Of a DNA stretch of 64,000 bases, positions 1 through 9,057 are shown in pieces. The position numbers and the translations under genes are program-made. How positions within the stretch are numbered: the stretch's first letter is position 1; every line of letters begins with the position of its first letter. Under the pieces are notes generated by a model. The model was not told the origin of the DNA, ran no database searches, and saw only the letters and a program-made list of their open reading frames with translations. Origin of the DNA: JANJTY01 sp038257155 (GTDB lineage Bacteria; Pseudomonadota; Gammaproteobacteria; Xanthomonadales; Xanthomonadaceae); assembly GCA_038257155.1 (NCBI GenBank), contig JBBSJP010000015.1:31542-95541 (forward strand), in the 5' to 3' direction.

Positions 1-783
1 GTCTCCGTCGCCGTAGGTGCGGGTGATGTCCGAAGCATAGCCATCGATGCTGGCGCCGGCATCGATCAGGAACGAGCAGGAATGCGCCGGCGCGATCTGA
101 TCCTGGTACTGGTAGTGAAGGACGGCGCCGTGCGAGTTGAGTGCAACGATGCTGCTGTAGGGCAGGTCGACATCGCGCTGTGCCGTTGCCGCCAGATAGG
201 ATCGATGGATGGCCGCTTCCGAAGCACCTTCGCGAAATGCTGCTTCGGCCGCAATATGCCCGCGCACGGCGCACGCCGAGGCCAGGCGCATGCGCTCGAT
301 CTCGTAAGGCGTCTTGTAGCTGCGAAACCAGTGCAGGTGATCAATCACCGCGGTCGCGTTGTTCGGGGCAATTCCCGAGATGCCGGAATCGGCCTCCCCA
401 AGGATGGCGGCGCGCGTGGCTGCAGGCAGGTGCTTGGTTGCCTCGCAGGGTGAGCGGATCACCCGGATGTCGAAGTGCTGTACCCAATCGCCTTGCGGAT
501 CGGCAGGCGGCAGATGCCAGAAATCCTCGGGTTGGTGGTAGATCAGCACAGGGCGCTTGCCGGGCGTATAGGACAGCCAGCAGTCCGGATGATGAGTCAG
601 CGGCAGCCATTGCTTGAAGAGCGGATTCGGCGCAAACGAATAAGGGCGGTCATCGAGAAAGTGAAATTTCTCGACGCCGGCGGCAATCAGCAAGTGATCT
701 GCCTGACCTGCCTCGAGTGCTGCGTCGGCGCGACGCATCATTTCGCCAAGGTGGTTCGCGTAGGAAGACATGCTGGTGCTCAT
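1..783 (-). CDS. pepQ: Xaa-Pro dipeptidase, 3' end cut by the window edge
   Basis: This is a cytosolic M24 metallopeptidase that splits X-Pro dipeptides. The first about 261 codons are present and the frame runs off position 1. An N-terminal creatinase-like lobe is followed by the start of the pita-bread catalytic fold: the motif DAGASIDGYASDITRTY carries the first two metal-ligand aspartates of the family, and HYQYQD lies shortly before it. The remaining metal ligands (His, Glu, Glu) are outside the window. I chose the ATG at 783; an in-frame ATG at 771 gives a protein four residues shorter, and neither has a strong ribosome site. It lies 139 bases downstream of the apbE-like gene on the same strand, so it may be the last member of the DUF1631-PilZ-ApbE transcript. 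Confidence 0.9.
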   Translation of the reverse strand, partial: MSTSMSSYANHLGEMMRRADAALEAGQADHLLIAAGVEKFHFLDDRPYSFAPNPLFKQWLPLTHHPDCWLSYTPGKRPVLIYHQPEDFWHLPPADPQGDWVQHFDIRVIRSPCEATKHLPAATRAAILGEADSGISGIAPNNATAVIDHLHWFRSYKTPYEIERMRLASACAVRGHIAAEAAFREGASEAAIHRSYLAATAQRDVDLPYSSIVALNSHGAVLHYQYQDQIAPAHSCSFLIDAGASIDGYASDITRTYGDGD

Positions 784-922
784 TGGTCAGGCCGAACCCG
801 GTGCGCAGATTGGTAGGCGAAGGTGAAGATCAACAGGACTTGGCCGGGTGACCCATCCTGTGGCGGAATCCAGGGACCACTCGCCGATGGCCACCCAGCA
901 GCCGCGGTGCCCGACGCCTTGA

Positions 923-1978
923 TCAGCACGGCCCTGGTTCTCCGATGGCAGGACCCAGGCGGACTGGATCGCGATGCAGTTCGATACGCGTGTCCATTGC
1001 AGCGGTGATCAGCAGTTCGTTCTCTTCAGTCAACATCAGTGCGCACCGAATGCCAAGGCGACGGGTCATGCTCTCGAACAGTGCGGGGCCTCCGATGAAG
1101 ATCGCGGTTGAGGCGATATCGGCCAGCACGGCGTCGTGATGCAGCACTGCGACGGCGGCCGTGCCGCGGGTCGGGTACCCGGTCCGGACATCGAGAATGT
1201 GTGGCCAGCGCGCCCCGTCGGGTGCTTCGCGAAACTTGTTGTAGTTTCCGGACGAGAACAAGGACTCGCCATCCGAAAGTTCGACCGTGCCAAGCATGCC
1301 GCCGTAAGGGTCGCGCACGCCGACGCTCCAGGGTCGATTGCCTGCATTGCCCATGGCATGGATGTCGCCGCCCATGGTCAGCAGTACATTCTGCACCTGC
1401 TGCTTCAGCATGATGTCGCGGACCCGTTCGACCGCGACGCCCTCGGCCATGCCGCCAAAGTCCAGCTTCACCCGCCGATTGCGGCTGAACACGGTGCCGT
1501 CTTCCACGTGCACATCCGCCAGGCTGGGCGCGGCTTCCCGCCATTCGGCGATGGCCTGCGAAGAGGGTGCCGGCTGAGTGACAGGAAAGGTGCTGGTGTG
1601 AAAGCCCCACAGCGAAATCAAGCCGCCGGCCGCCGGGTCAAACAGGTAGTCGGTGTCCGGCACCACGCGCTTGGCACGTGCGATGAGGTCCTGGATCGAG
1701 GCGGGGGCAGGGGCAGCCGACCCGATCGCGATGGCGTCGTTCACGGCAGAAAGCGGTCCTGGTTCCCAAGGGTGCCACTCGCGGTGCAGTTGGGTCAGCA
1801 GTTGGGATGATTCTGCCAGTGCAGCGTCCACCCGTTCGTCTGGCTCGTTCGCGAAGCGCAACTCGGCCACGCCACCAAAAACCAGCAGCGTTTCGCTGCG
1901 ATGAACTGGCTCGGGAGTGCAAGCCGCAGCCAGCAGAACCAGGAAAAGCCCGATTGCCGCGGCCTTGCGACTGCGCAT
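923..1978 (-). CDS. apbE: FAD:protein FMN transferase (ApbE family), lipoprotein
   Basis: ApbE enzymes act in the periplasm and attach FMN from FAD to a threonine of target flavoproteins such as Nqr and Rnf subunits. The 351-residue product starts with a lipoprotein signal (hydrophobic stretch, then LAAAC), so it should be membrane anchored. Family landmarks are DFGGMAEGVAVERV near residue 175, TMGGDIHAMGN near 200 (the Mg/FAD region), and DVRTGYPTRG with DIASTAIFIGG near the C-terminus. The usual lysine of the GGxAKG motif is glutamate here, a small oddity. Its ATG shares one base with the stop of the upstream PilZ gene (TGATG), so translation is probably coupled. No flavoprotein substrate gene is in the window. 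Confidence 0.9.
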   Translation of the reverse strand: MRSRKAAAIGLFLVLLAAACTPEPVHRSETLLVFGGVAELRFANEPDERVDAALAESSQLLTQLHREWHPWEPGPLSAVNDAIAIGSAAPAPASIQDLIARAKRVVPDTDYLFDPAAGGLISLWGFHTSTFPVTQPAPSSQAIAEWREAAPSLADVHVEDGTVFSRNRRVKLDFGGMAEGVAVERVRDIMLKQQVQNVLLTMGGDIHAMGNAGNRPWSVGVRDPYGGMLGTVELSDGESLFSSGNYNKFREAPDGARWPHILDVRTGYPTRGTAAVAVLHHDAVLADIASTAIFIGGPALFESMTRRLGIRCALMLTEENELLITAAMDTRIELHRDPVRLGPAIGEPGPC

Positions 1979-2322
1979 CAGACGTAGTTGCTGTCTGGCT
2001 GGTCTATCCAGGCGCGTAGCGCAGCGACGTCCTCATTGGCGATGTCGATGAAACGGAACCCGGACCATACCTGTCCTGGCATGTTCGCCTCATCCGACCA
2101 CAGGTGGTGGGCGCCGACCAGCAGATCACGTCCTGTGCCTCTGCCAGGCAGATGGAAGCGAAGCTGGAAGAGCGCGTCATCGAACAGCGCCTCGCCGCCG
2201 ATCATCAGCATTCCCGATTCGGAGATATTGCCGATCCGACCCATCACCTTGTCGGTCATGGTGTCGATAACCTCGATGACATCATTGGCCTGCTTGCGCT
2301 TGGCGCGACGATATTCCGTCAT
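1978..2322 (-). CDS. PilZ domain protein, probable c-di-GMP receptor
   Basis: This is a single-domain PilZ protein of 114 residues. The N-terminal RRAKR fits the RxxxR signature and NISESG fits (D/N)xSxxG, the two c-di-GMP-contacting motifs, so it should bind the messenger. The ATG at 2322 is preceded by GAGGA at a good distance; an upstream in-frame ATG at 2358 would lie inside the previous gene. It sits 10 bases after the DUF1631 gene and shares a base with apbE downstream, so the three genes are probably one operon. A c-di-GMP-controlled partner role for the DUF1631 protein is inference from this arrangement. Confidence 0.85.
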   Translation of the reverse strand: MTEYRRAKRKQANDVIEVIDTMTDKVMGRIGNISESGMLMIGGEALFDDALFQLRFHLPGRGTGRDLLVGAHHLWSDEANMPGQVWSGFRFIDIANEDVAALRAWIDQPDSNYV

Positions 2323-2332
2323 GGCGACGTCC

Positions 2333-4795
2333 TCAGGTGCTCGACGTGGAGGATTCACCGCGACCGGAGAAGGTCTTCAGTGCCCCGAGGATCGCGCTCC
2401 AGGCGCGGTCGATCATGCTGTCGCTGCTCGTCTCGATGACCCGCACATTGCCGCGCTTCAGCTCGCGTGCCAGCCAAACAAGGGGATACTCGCCGATCCG
2501 CTGGCCACGGTGGTTGACGAACAGGGTGTGGCCGGTGGTGGGGCTGAACCAGGACATGCGGCGGCGGGACTTGTCGCCTTGCTGGTTGATGGTGAATTCG
2601 AACCAGGTGCCATAGGGCAGATGCTTGATGCGCTCGAGCGCCGATTGTTCTTCGGCATCAAGCGGTATCAGCTTGTCACCCTTCGAATCCTGCGACTCAA
2701 CATTCTGGCCAAGGCGGGTGCGGCTCTTCAGGCGCATGGCCAGTTCGGTGCGCGAGGCCGGATCGGACTCGTCCTCATCCAGTGACGATGCCAGAAGTCG
2801 CATGGCGACCGATTGGGCATCCTCGCTGTGGTAGCCCACCTGGGTGAGTGACTGTTCAATCTCTGCCCGCAGCGACTGGACTTCCGCTGGACCAATCAGC
2901 GACTTGCCGGTGGTACGCAGGCTGACGGCGGACTCGATCAGTCGCTCCACGATTTGCAGCTGGTGGCGAAAGGCATCGGAATCCTCGCCCTGGCGCAGCA
3001 TGGTCAGGGAAAGCACGTCAGACCAGGCCTGCGCGAGCAGCGAATGCAGGAACTTCGGGATGCGCTTGCCGCGCAGTTTCTCGTCAATCGCTTCAGCGGC
3101 GCGAATCCGCGCTATCTCCAGTTTTTCCTTGCCGCGCGCGGCGTCGACGTGTCGCCTTTCAGCGACTTCGGCCTTGCGGGCCTGCAACTGCATGTGCTGG
3201 CTCAGATCGCCGAGCATCGACTCGAACAGGGCGTTGTCGCCGCTGAACTCGCTGGCCACCCGGTCAACCAGCATGCGCATCTTGTCGATCAGGTCGCGAT
3301 CGGCCTGCTCGTCGCTGACCCAGTAAGCGCCGGTCTCGGCGATGGCATTCAGCATCTGGCGTGCCGGATGCTGGCGCTGGGTGAAGAATCCCTTGTCATC
3401 CAATGCCACGCGCAGCAGGGGAACCTGCAGCTTGGTGAGCAAGGCCGCTGCCGGGCTGTTGGGGCGCACATCGCGCAGGATGTGATCGAACAGCATGCCG
3501 ACCAGGTCAATGGAATCGGCGTCCTTCTCCGCCAGCGCGGGGGCCTTGCCATCCGGTGCAAGCTGGCGCAGCTGGGCCAACAGGTCATGCTTGAGATGAG
3601 CAACGCTGCGCGTAACCGGTTTGCCTTCCAGCATGACCGGGGCAGGTGAGCGCTGCTGCAGCATCCCCAGAACGCTCTGCAAGTCCTCGGTGCGCGGAGT
3701 GAAGCTGTTGGCTTTCGGGGCCGCGGGCGCGCTGCCCCCTAGCTTGCCGAGCAGAGAGCGCCGTCCGGCGAGCAGCTGCCGGAGCACATCGAACATTTCC
3801 TGATCCTGTGGATCTCCCGCCGGCGCGACTTCCGGACGTTGACCGGGCCAGCCAGTCAAGGGTGCCGCGGGCCCGCCGCTGGGTCGCGGCGCGTGCTGGT
3901 CGCCCCCAGCATTGGCCGGAGGCTGTCTAGCGGCAGCAGCAGCTGTTTCGCTACGCGGTGCGGGCGGCTGCTTTGACGCCGGAACCGCCGGATCGACAGT
4001 AGCCGGCGCCCGGCGCTCGGCGCGCGCGGCGGCCTTGTTGGGTTCGGCCGCAAAGTTCGTGGGCTGGGCGCTCGGCTTGCTGCGCACTGGCACGAAGGTC
4101 AGGTGCGGTAGCACCTTCTCCTTGATGAGATAGTTGTTGACCATCTCGAAAAACGGCGAAAGGAACTGCAGCACCAGCCGGTCGAACTGCCGAAACAGCA
4201 GCTGTCGATGTTCACTGTTGAGGTCGAAGCAATGCGTCGCTTCCCGCAGTACGCGGCATAGCGCAGTGGGTCCGATCGGCAGGTGCTCGGCATCGAATGC
4301 GGGCCTGCCGGCGATGACGCCGAAGCGCTGCCCAAGCAGGAAAAGGGTCAGGCTGTTGCGCATTTCAGTGCGAGCGGCCACTTCATTCAGGACGATGTCC
4401 TCGTCCATGGCGACGTTCTCGACCAGCGAAAGCTCGGAATAGTTCAGACTGGAAAAGGCCTGCGCCTTGGGTGTCACCGGGTCGTGCAGGCGGGCCAGGG
4501 CTGCTTCCAGCTCCATGACGAAGCGCGGCACGAAGTCGGCACGCTTCATCCGTACTTCGCTCAGCGCCTCAAGGCACTGCTTCTGCACCTCATTGCTGCG
4601 GGCCTGTTCGGCGAGCTTGAAAAGGTGCTGCTCGGTCTCGTTGAGCATGGATCCGAGCCCGCGCTCCATCTCGTCCGACGCGTACTGGAGGACGCCTTCG
4701 AGAATGCTGCGCACGCGTCTTGGAAATCCGCGCTGGGCCAGCGTCGGCGGATGGGCATCCGCCTTCGGCCGGGGCGCTGCAGCCTTGCCGGTCAT
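2333..4795 (-). CDS. DUF1631 family protein
   Basis: This is a large cytosolic protein of about 820 residues with no signal peptide or membrane segment. The N-terminal half resembles the DUF1631 family known from Xanthomonadaceae and Pseudomonas, whose biochemical role I do not know. An Ala/Pro-rich linker follows around residues 270-360, then a second helical block, and the C-terminal about 100 residues are beta-rich (GTWFEFTINQQGDKSRRRMSW), resembling a PilZ-like barrel. The ATG at 4795 has GGGGAG about eight bases upstream; an ATG at 4903 would extend the protein but has no ribosome site. It is the first gene of a chain leading into a PilZ protein and ApbE. Confidence 0.75.
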   Translation of the reverse strand: MTGKAAAPRPKADAHPPTLAQRGFPRRVRSILEGVLQYASDEMERGLGSMLNETEQHLFKLAEQARSNEVQKQCLEALSEVRMKRADFVPRFVMELEAALARLHDPVTPKAQAFSSLNYSELSLVENVAMDEDIVLNEVAARTEMRNSLTLFLLGQRFGVIAGRPAFDAEHLPIGPTALCRVLREATHCFDLNSEHRQLLFRQFDRLVLQFLSPFFEMVNNYLIKEKVLPHLTFVPVRSKPSAQPTNFAAEPNKAAARAERRAPATVDPAVPASKQPPAPRSETAAAAARQPPANAGGDQHAPRPSGGPAAPLTGWPGQRPEVAPAGDPQDQEMFDVLRQLLAGRRSLLGKLGGSAPAAPKANSFTPRTEDLQSVLGMLQQRSPAPVMLEGKPVTRSVAHLKHDLLAQLRQLAPDGKAPALAEKDADSIDLVGMLFDHILRDVRPNSPAAALLTKLQVPLLRVALDDKGFFTQRQHPARQMLNAIAETGAYWVSDEQADRDLIDKMRMLVDRVASEFSGDNALFESMLGDLSQHMQLQARKAEVAERRHVDAARGKEKLEIARIRAAEAIDEKLRGKRIPKFLHSLLAQAWSDVLSLTMLRQGEDSDAFRHQLQIVERLIESAVSLRTTGKSLIGPAEVQSLRAEIEQSLTQVGYHSEDAQSVAMRLLASSLDEDESDPASRTELAMRLKSRTRLGQNVESQDSKGDKLIPLDAEEQSALERIKHLPYGTWFEFTINQQGDKSRRRMSWFSPTTGHTLFVNHRGQRIGEYPLVWLARELKRGNVRVIETSSDSMIDRAWSAILGALKTFSGRGESSTSST

Positions 4796-4986
4796 TTCAA
4801 TCAGCTCCCCCTGGGGTGCGGACCCCGATTCTATGCGAGCCGGCCCGCCCTTGCTAGGAGAAACCGGCGCAGCACCAAGGGTGCCTGCGCCGGACAGTTC
4901 CATCTCGGCGGGGTTCCGCAGCGCACCGATGTGCAGCTCGGCAGCCTGCCTCGCAGCCTCGGCAGGTGCGCGATCTGCGCGGTGAC

Positions 4987-6780
4987 TCAGCGTTGCCAGC
5001 GAAGATTGAGCAGAAGACTGGCGCCAGGTGTGGCAAACCCCTCGACCAGAACGAAGTCGCGATCCAGCAGGTTGTCGAGGCGGGCATCAAGGGTCAAACC
5101 GGGGCGCAGGTTGAGGCCCGCATTCACCGCGAACGTGGCGTAGCCAGGCAGTGTTCCGGCAAAGTCGGCTATGCCCGAGGCCGCATGCACCTCCAGGCCC
5201 ATTTTCCAGCGCCCAAGGCTGCGCTCGGCACGAAGATTGGCCTTGCGCTGGGCGCGTCGCAGCAGGCGCTGGTCCGTGCTGCGGTCGCGAGGATCCTGCC
5301 AGGTTGCATTCCCGACCAGGTGCCAGCCGCCGATTTCGGTGGTGGCGCCCAGTTCGATGCCGTCTATCTGCACGCGGGCGATGTTGATCGCCTGAAAGTC
5401 GGTGCCGGCAAAGCTGATGAGATCACGAATGCCGGTGCGGAACGCACGCAATTCGACCCGCAGGGCAGAGTCGGAAAACAGACCCAAAGCAAACTCGAAG
5501 TTCTCGGAGCGCTCTGCACCCAGATCCGGGTTTCCCGCAAACAAGCCCCCAAAGCCGGGAGAGTACAGCTCGTTGAAGTTGGGTGCGCGGAAACCCTCAC
5601 CAAAGCCGGCGCGTAGCTCCAGGCTGCGCGAAAGCCGCCAGCCCCAAGCGGCCTGTGCCGTGGTAGCGCTGCCGAAAACGCTGTTGTCATCATGTCGCGC
5701 GGCCAGTTCCAGACTGTGGGAATCGAAACTGCCGCGCCAGCTCGCAAACGCAGCACGATTGCTGCGCTCGCCACGATAGCGTGGGGATCCGTCGAGGGTA
5801 TTCAGCAAGCCGCCCTTCTCCTCGACCCAGGCAAGCCCCAGCAGCAGGGCATGCTGTTCGGAAAGATCCAGGTCGAACTGCCAGTCGAGTTGCTGCCTGC
5901 GACTGTCGAAGCGGTTGAAGAAGGCCTCCGTTTCCAGTTGTTCGCGCGCGGCGCCGAAGCTGAGACGGTGAGTCAACGATTCGCCCAGGGGGCCTGCCAG
6001 CGAAACCTCACCATTGCTGTTCTGCGCGGTCGACACGCCTTGATCGAACTCCGCCCGATCATCGGTATGCAGTGCGCGCAGGGCCAGCAGCTGTTCGGCC
6101 AGCGGCAGGCTCGCGCTGAGCTGCAGGTTGCGCGCCAGGAATCCGTCACGATCCGGATCGAAACTGAAATTGCTGGGCGTGGTGGAATTGAAGCCGCGCG
6201 ACTCGGTGTAGCCGGCGCGCAAACCGATGCTGCCGCGCGTGCTGGTTGTTCCGATCCCTGCATCCAGGCCATGGGTATCGTGGCTGCCGACCCGCAGGCC
6301 GGCTTCGGCTCCCGTTGCCGGGCGGGTGAAGATCTGGATCACGCCACCGATGGCATCCGATCCGTACAGCGCTGCGCGAGGCCCGCGTACGATCTCGATG
6401 CGCTCGATCTGGCTGAGCGGCAGGTGTTCCCAGGCGTATCCGCCGACATTGACCGAGGCCACTCTTACGCCGTCGATCAGGACCAGCAGATGATTGGAAT
6501 TGCTGCCGCGCAGAAACACACTGGTCTGCTGGCCAAATCCGCCACCGCGCACCACGTCGACGCCGGTCTCGCGACGCAGCAGTTCCAGCAGATCGAGTGC
6601 ACCTGCTGACTCGATATCGGCACGCGTGATCACACCGACCGCTGCCAGCGAATCGGCCACCGGCATCGAGGTCCTCTGCGCGGTCACGACGACTTCAGGC
6701 TGTCTTGCCGGCTCTTCGGCCAATGCAGCACCAGACAGTCCGGCAAGCGCCAGACCGACACACTTCAAGCAACGATTCAT
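4987..6780 (-). CDS. btuB: TonB-dependent vitamin B12 receptor
   Basis: This is an outer-membrane beta-barrel that imports cobalamin with energy from TonB. The 597-residue precursor has a signal peptide ending GAALA, a TonB box (EVVVTAQRT), a plug domain with the typical LLVLIDGVRV and RIEIVRGPRAALYGSDAIGGVIQI blocks, and a 22-strand-type barrel. Its length is close to E. coli BtuB (614). The ATG at 6780 is preceded by AAGGAG. Identification rests on the BtuB-like plug sequence and on the cobalamin riboswitch directly upstream, which should repress it when B12 is plentiful. No btuCDF or cobalamin biosynthesis gene lies nearby. Confidence 0.92.
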   Translation of the reverse strand: MNRCLKCVGLALAGLSGAALAEEPARQPEVVVTAQRTSMPVADSLAAVGVITRADIESAGALDLLELLRRETGVDVVRGGGFGQQTSVFLRGSNSNHLLVLIDGVRVASVNVGGYAWEHLPLSQIERIEIVRGPRAALYGSDAIGGVIQIFTRPATGAEAGLRVGSHDTHGLDAGIGTTSTRGSIGLRAGYTESRGFNSTTPSNFSFDPDRDGFLARNLQLSASLPLAEQLLALRALHTDDRAEFDQGVSTAQNSNGEVSLAGPLGESLTHRLSFGAAREQLETEAFFNRFDSRRQQLDWQFDLDLSEQHALLLGLAWVEEKGGLLNTLDGSPRYRGERSNRAAFASWRGSFDSHSLELAARHDDNSVFGSATTAQAAWGWRLSRSLELRAGFGEGFRAPNFNELYSPGFGGLFAGNPDLGAERSENFEFALGLFSDSALRVELRAFRTGIRDLISFAGTDFQAINIARVQIDGIELGATTEIGGWHLVGNATWQDPRDRSTDQRLLRRAQRKANLRAERSLGRWKMGLEVHAASGIADFAGTLPGYATFAVNAGLNLRPGLTLDARLDNLLDRDFVLVEGFATPGASLLLNLRWQR

Positions 6781-6850
6781 CCACACACTCCTTGCACAAC
6801 GCACACCCGCGAATTGCGCGTTGCGGAGCAGGATCAAGGAACGAAGGCAG

Positions 6851-6887
6851 TCGCCCGCGCACGGGCGACGACTCCGTGCCGTCGCCC
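6851..6887 (-). promoter_or_regulatory. Possible riboswitch expression platform: two exclusive hairpins
   Basis: Between the riboswitch core and btuB, a stem at 6863-6887 (GGGCGACG paired with CGTCGCCC) shares bases with a second stem at 6851-6868 (TCGCCCG, loop CGCA, CGGGCGA). Only one can form at a time. No U-tract follows, so this looks like an RBS-access or Rho-type switch rather than an intrinsic terminator. The function is inferred. Confidence 0.5.
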
Positions 6888-6939
6888 ACCGCAACGCGCG
6901 CCGTGCGCGGCGCACCGACCTGTGGTCGACACGCGGCGC

Positions 6940-7118
6940 GCCCTGGACCGGTCTCCGGACTTGCAGGGCAGGCAGGCACTGGGCCTGGCTGGTGTCCGCC
7001 GTCTTCCCGGGAGCATTCCCAGTGACGTTTGGCGGACTACGCCTGCTTACCGTTGCGGGGGCAGTGCCGGACTCTCACCGGCTTCCCGAGCACCCGGGGC
7101 GGCGTGGAGTCTAGGCGA
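6940..7118 (-). ncRNA. Cobalamin (B12) riboswitch
   Basis: Read on the minus strand, the leader shows the conserved cobalamin aptamer elements in order: GGGAAGCCGGTGAGAGTC, then CACTGCCCCCGCAACGG, and finally GTCCGGAGACCGG. These match the P3-P6 core and the closing B12-box region of the family. It lies upstream of btuB on the same strand, the expected target. Its 5' end falls only about 20 bases from the ppa stop codon, so the promoter must overlap the end of ppa, or btuB is partly read through from ppa. Confidence 0.93.
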
Positions 7119-7137
7119 AATCCATTGCACCTGTCAC

Positions 7138-7686
7138 TCAGAAATTCGGCTTGTCTTCCGCCGAATCGAAGCGCTGCACCGCCTCCATCACCAGGCGCCG
7201 GGCTTCCTCGGCATTGCCCCAGCCGTCGAGTTTCACCCACTTGCCGTCTTCGAGATCCTTGTAGTGCTCGAAGAAGTGGCCAATGCGCTGCAGCCAGTGC
7301 GGCGAAACCTGTTCGATATCGGCGATGTGCGAATAGCCTGCGAAAACCGAATCGATCGGTACCGCGAGCAGCTTCTCGTCGCTGCCCGCTTCGTCGCTCA
7401 TTCGCAGCACGCCCACGGGGCGGCAGCGGATCACGGCACCGGGAATCAGCGGCAGGGGCAACACCACCATGACATCGGCCGGATCGCCATCGCCGCACAG
7501 CGTATGCGGGATGTAGCCATAGTTGCAGGGGTAACGCATCGGGGTCGACAGGATGCGGTCGACGAAGATCGCGCCGGTGGCCTTGTCGACCTCGTACTTG
7601 ACCGGTTCGGCGTCCTTTGGAATTTCGATGACGACATTGATTTCGAACGGCAGGCGAGCACCGCTGGCTACGAGATCGAGGCCCAT
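7138..7686 (-). CDS. ppa: Inorganic pyrophosphatase, family I
   Basis: This cytosolic Mg-dependent enzyme hydrolyses pyrophosphate and so drives biosynthetic reactions forward. The 182-residue protein is about the usual size for bacterial family I. It has VVIEIPKD near the start, the KYEVDKATG segment, YPCNYGYIPHTLCGDGDPADVMV containing the DxDPxD metal site, and a conserved KWVKLDGW C-terminal block. It lies between the fis gene (67 bases upstream) and the btuB riboswitch on the same strand. Confidence 0.96.
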   Translation of the reverse strand: MGLDLVASGARLPFEINVVIEIPKDAEPVKYEVDKATGAIFVDRILSTPMRYPCNYGYIPHTLCGDGDPADVMVVLPLPLIPGAVIRCRPVGVLRMSDEAGSDEKLLAVPIDSVFAGYSHIADIEQVSPHWLQRIGHFFEHYKDLEDGKWVKLDGWGNAEEARRLVMEAVQRFDSAEDKPNF

Positions 7687-7753
7687 TCAGAGGCTCCAGG
7701 AGTCAGGGAGGCCGCTCAGAATACGCTGCATTGCCGCGCTGCAGCAAAGCACC

Positions 7754-8050
7754 TCAGTCGCCCAGGCCGTGCTGTTTGAGCTTTTTCCGCAACGTGGCCC
7801 GATTGATGCCGAGCGCCTGTGCAGCACGGCTCTGGTTGCCCTCGCAGTGGGCCAGCACCTCGGCGAACAAGGGCGCCTCGACTTCGCGCAACACGATGGC
7901 GTAGAGATCTTCCGGATCCTGCCCGTCCAACTTGGAAAGGTAGCGGCGCACCGCCATGCTGACGCATTCGCGCAATGGCGCCTGCGAGACCTGGACATTG
8001 GCAGCACTGTGTACGCCATCGGTACGCGGTGCCGCGGATTGGTTGAGCAC
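7754..8050 (-). CDS. fis: Fis-family nucleoid protein
   Basis: Fis is a small dimeric DNA-bending protein that activates rRNA promoters and organises the nucleoid. The 98-residue product ends with the Fis helix-turn-helix (GNQSRAAQALGINRATLRKKL), and the preceding helices match Fis core positions (YLSKLDGQDPEDLYAIVLREVE). It lies after prmA and a DUF3426 gene on the same strand, an arrangement known from Xanthomonadaceae. An internal repeat in the upstream gap (GCTTTCAG near 8068 and CTGAAAGC near 8095) could form a hairpin in its leader. Confidence 0.93.
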   Translation of the reverse strand: MLNQSAAPRTDGVHSAANVQVSQAPLRECVSMAVRRYLSKLDGQDPEDLYAIVLREVEAPLFAEVLAHCEGNQSRAAQALGINRATLRKKLKQHGLGD

Positions 8051-8197
8051 GGGCTACTCCGGGGAGCTTTCAGCCACGCTGTCGGGCACATGCCTGAAAG
8101 CGCTGCTGGGAATTCGCGGGTCGGTCAGTGTACCGCCGAGATTGCGTGCTGTCCTGAATTGGACGAGAAATATTCCGCGACGAGCAGCACAAACGTT

Positions 8198-8911
8198 TCA
8201 GCGAAACTCGAAGGCAAAAGCGATCGCCTCCTTGCCCGGGTCCTGCAATTCCAGTGTTGCCGCCACCGACTGCCCAGGATCCAGCATGCTTTGCTGTGGT
8301 GGCACGCCCATGTATTCGGCTGGGCGAAAGCGCCGCAACGCCAGTGGCCGACCTTCGATGTCGGACAAGGCCAGTTCCAGCAAGGGCCAGGGCTGCGGCG
8401 ATGCTGCATCATTGCGAAAGCTTGCGCTGACCAGGAGGGCGTCGGGCACCGACGGATGCGGTCTGACATCGCGTGCCAGCAGCCGCAGACTGGTGACTTC
8501 AGTGGTCTGGTCGATCGGCAGTCCCAATCGTCCGGCGACTGCCTCGACTGCAGGACGCCAGGCCGGCAGACGAACCAGACGATCGCGCTCAGCCAGGCCC
8601 ATCTGGATCAGCAGCAGGAACAGCAGCGCCGCATTGGCGGCCCACATCGGCCAGCGTCGCGGCTTGCGTTGACGCGCCTGAGTGAAGCTCGGCTGCTCGA
8701 CCGCGAACAGGTCGCCCTGTTCGACTGGCGCGCCGCTGTCGGGCAGATGCGCCGGCCGAACGGACTGGCCACTTTGCGATCGCTCGCTCAGGTGTTCCAA
8801 CGCATCGAAGTCGCGGGCGCACACGACGCAGTGCAATCGCCCACGCGCTTGCGCCAGCTGAGATGGCGTGGGCTGGTAGACGGTGCGGCAATGGGTGCAC
8901 ATCGTGAACAT
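8198..8911 (-). CDS. Zinc-ribbon DUF3426 membrane protein
   Basis: The 237-residue protein starts with a short zinc-ribbon (CTHC and, about 22 residues later, CVVC) of the MJ0042 type. A linker follows, then one transmembrane helix (MWAANAALLFLLLIQMGLA, about residue 90), and a C-terminal DUF3426 domain that should be periplasmic and beta-rich. The function is unknown; the family is regularly found between prmA and fis in this order of bacteria, which is the case here. Confidence 0.85.
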   Translation of the reverse strand: MFTMCTHCRTVYQPTPSQLAQARGRLHCVVCARDFDALEHLSERSQSGQSVRPAHLPDSGAPVEQGDLFAVEQPSFTQARQRKPRRWPMWAANAALLFLLLIQMGLAERDRLVRLPAWRPAVEAVAGRLGLPIDQTTEVTSLRLLARDVRPHPSVPDALLVSASFRNDAASPQPWPLLELALSDIEGRPLALRRFRPAEYMGVPPQQSMLDPGQSVAATLELQDPGKEAIAFAFEFR

Positions 8912-9057
8912 GGCGGACAGTGTAACCGCGGCCTGGGGCAGGGCGCGGCATCACGCCGCAGTGCATCCGACAACAGCAGCGCGTTCGCGATGTGCGTTCC
9001 CTTGAACGTGACGCGGTGTGGTCGGCAATCCTTCCAGGTACCGGGCCCGCGGAATCC

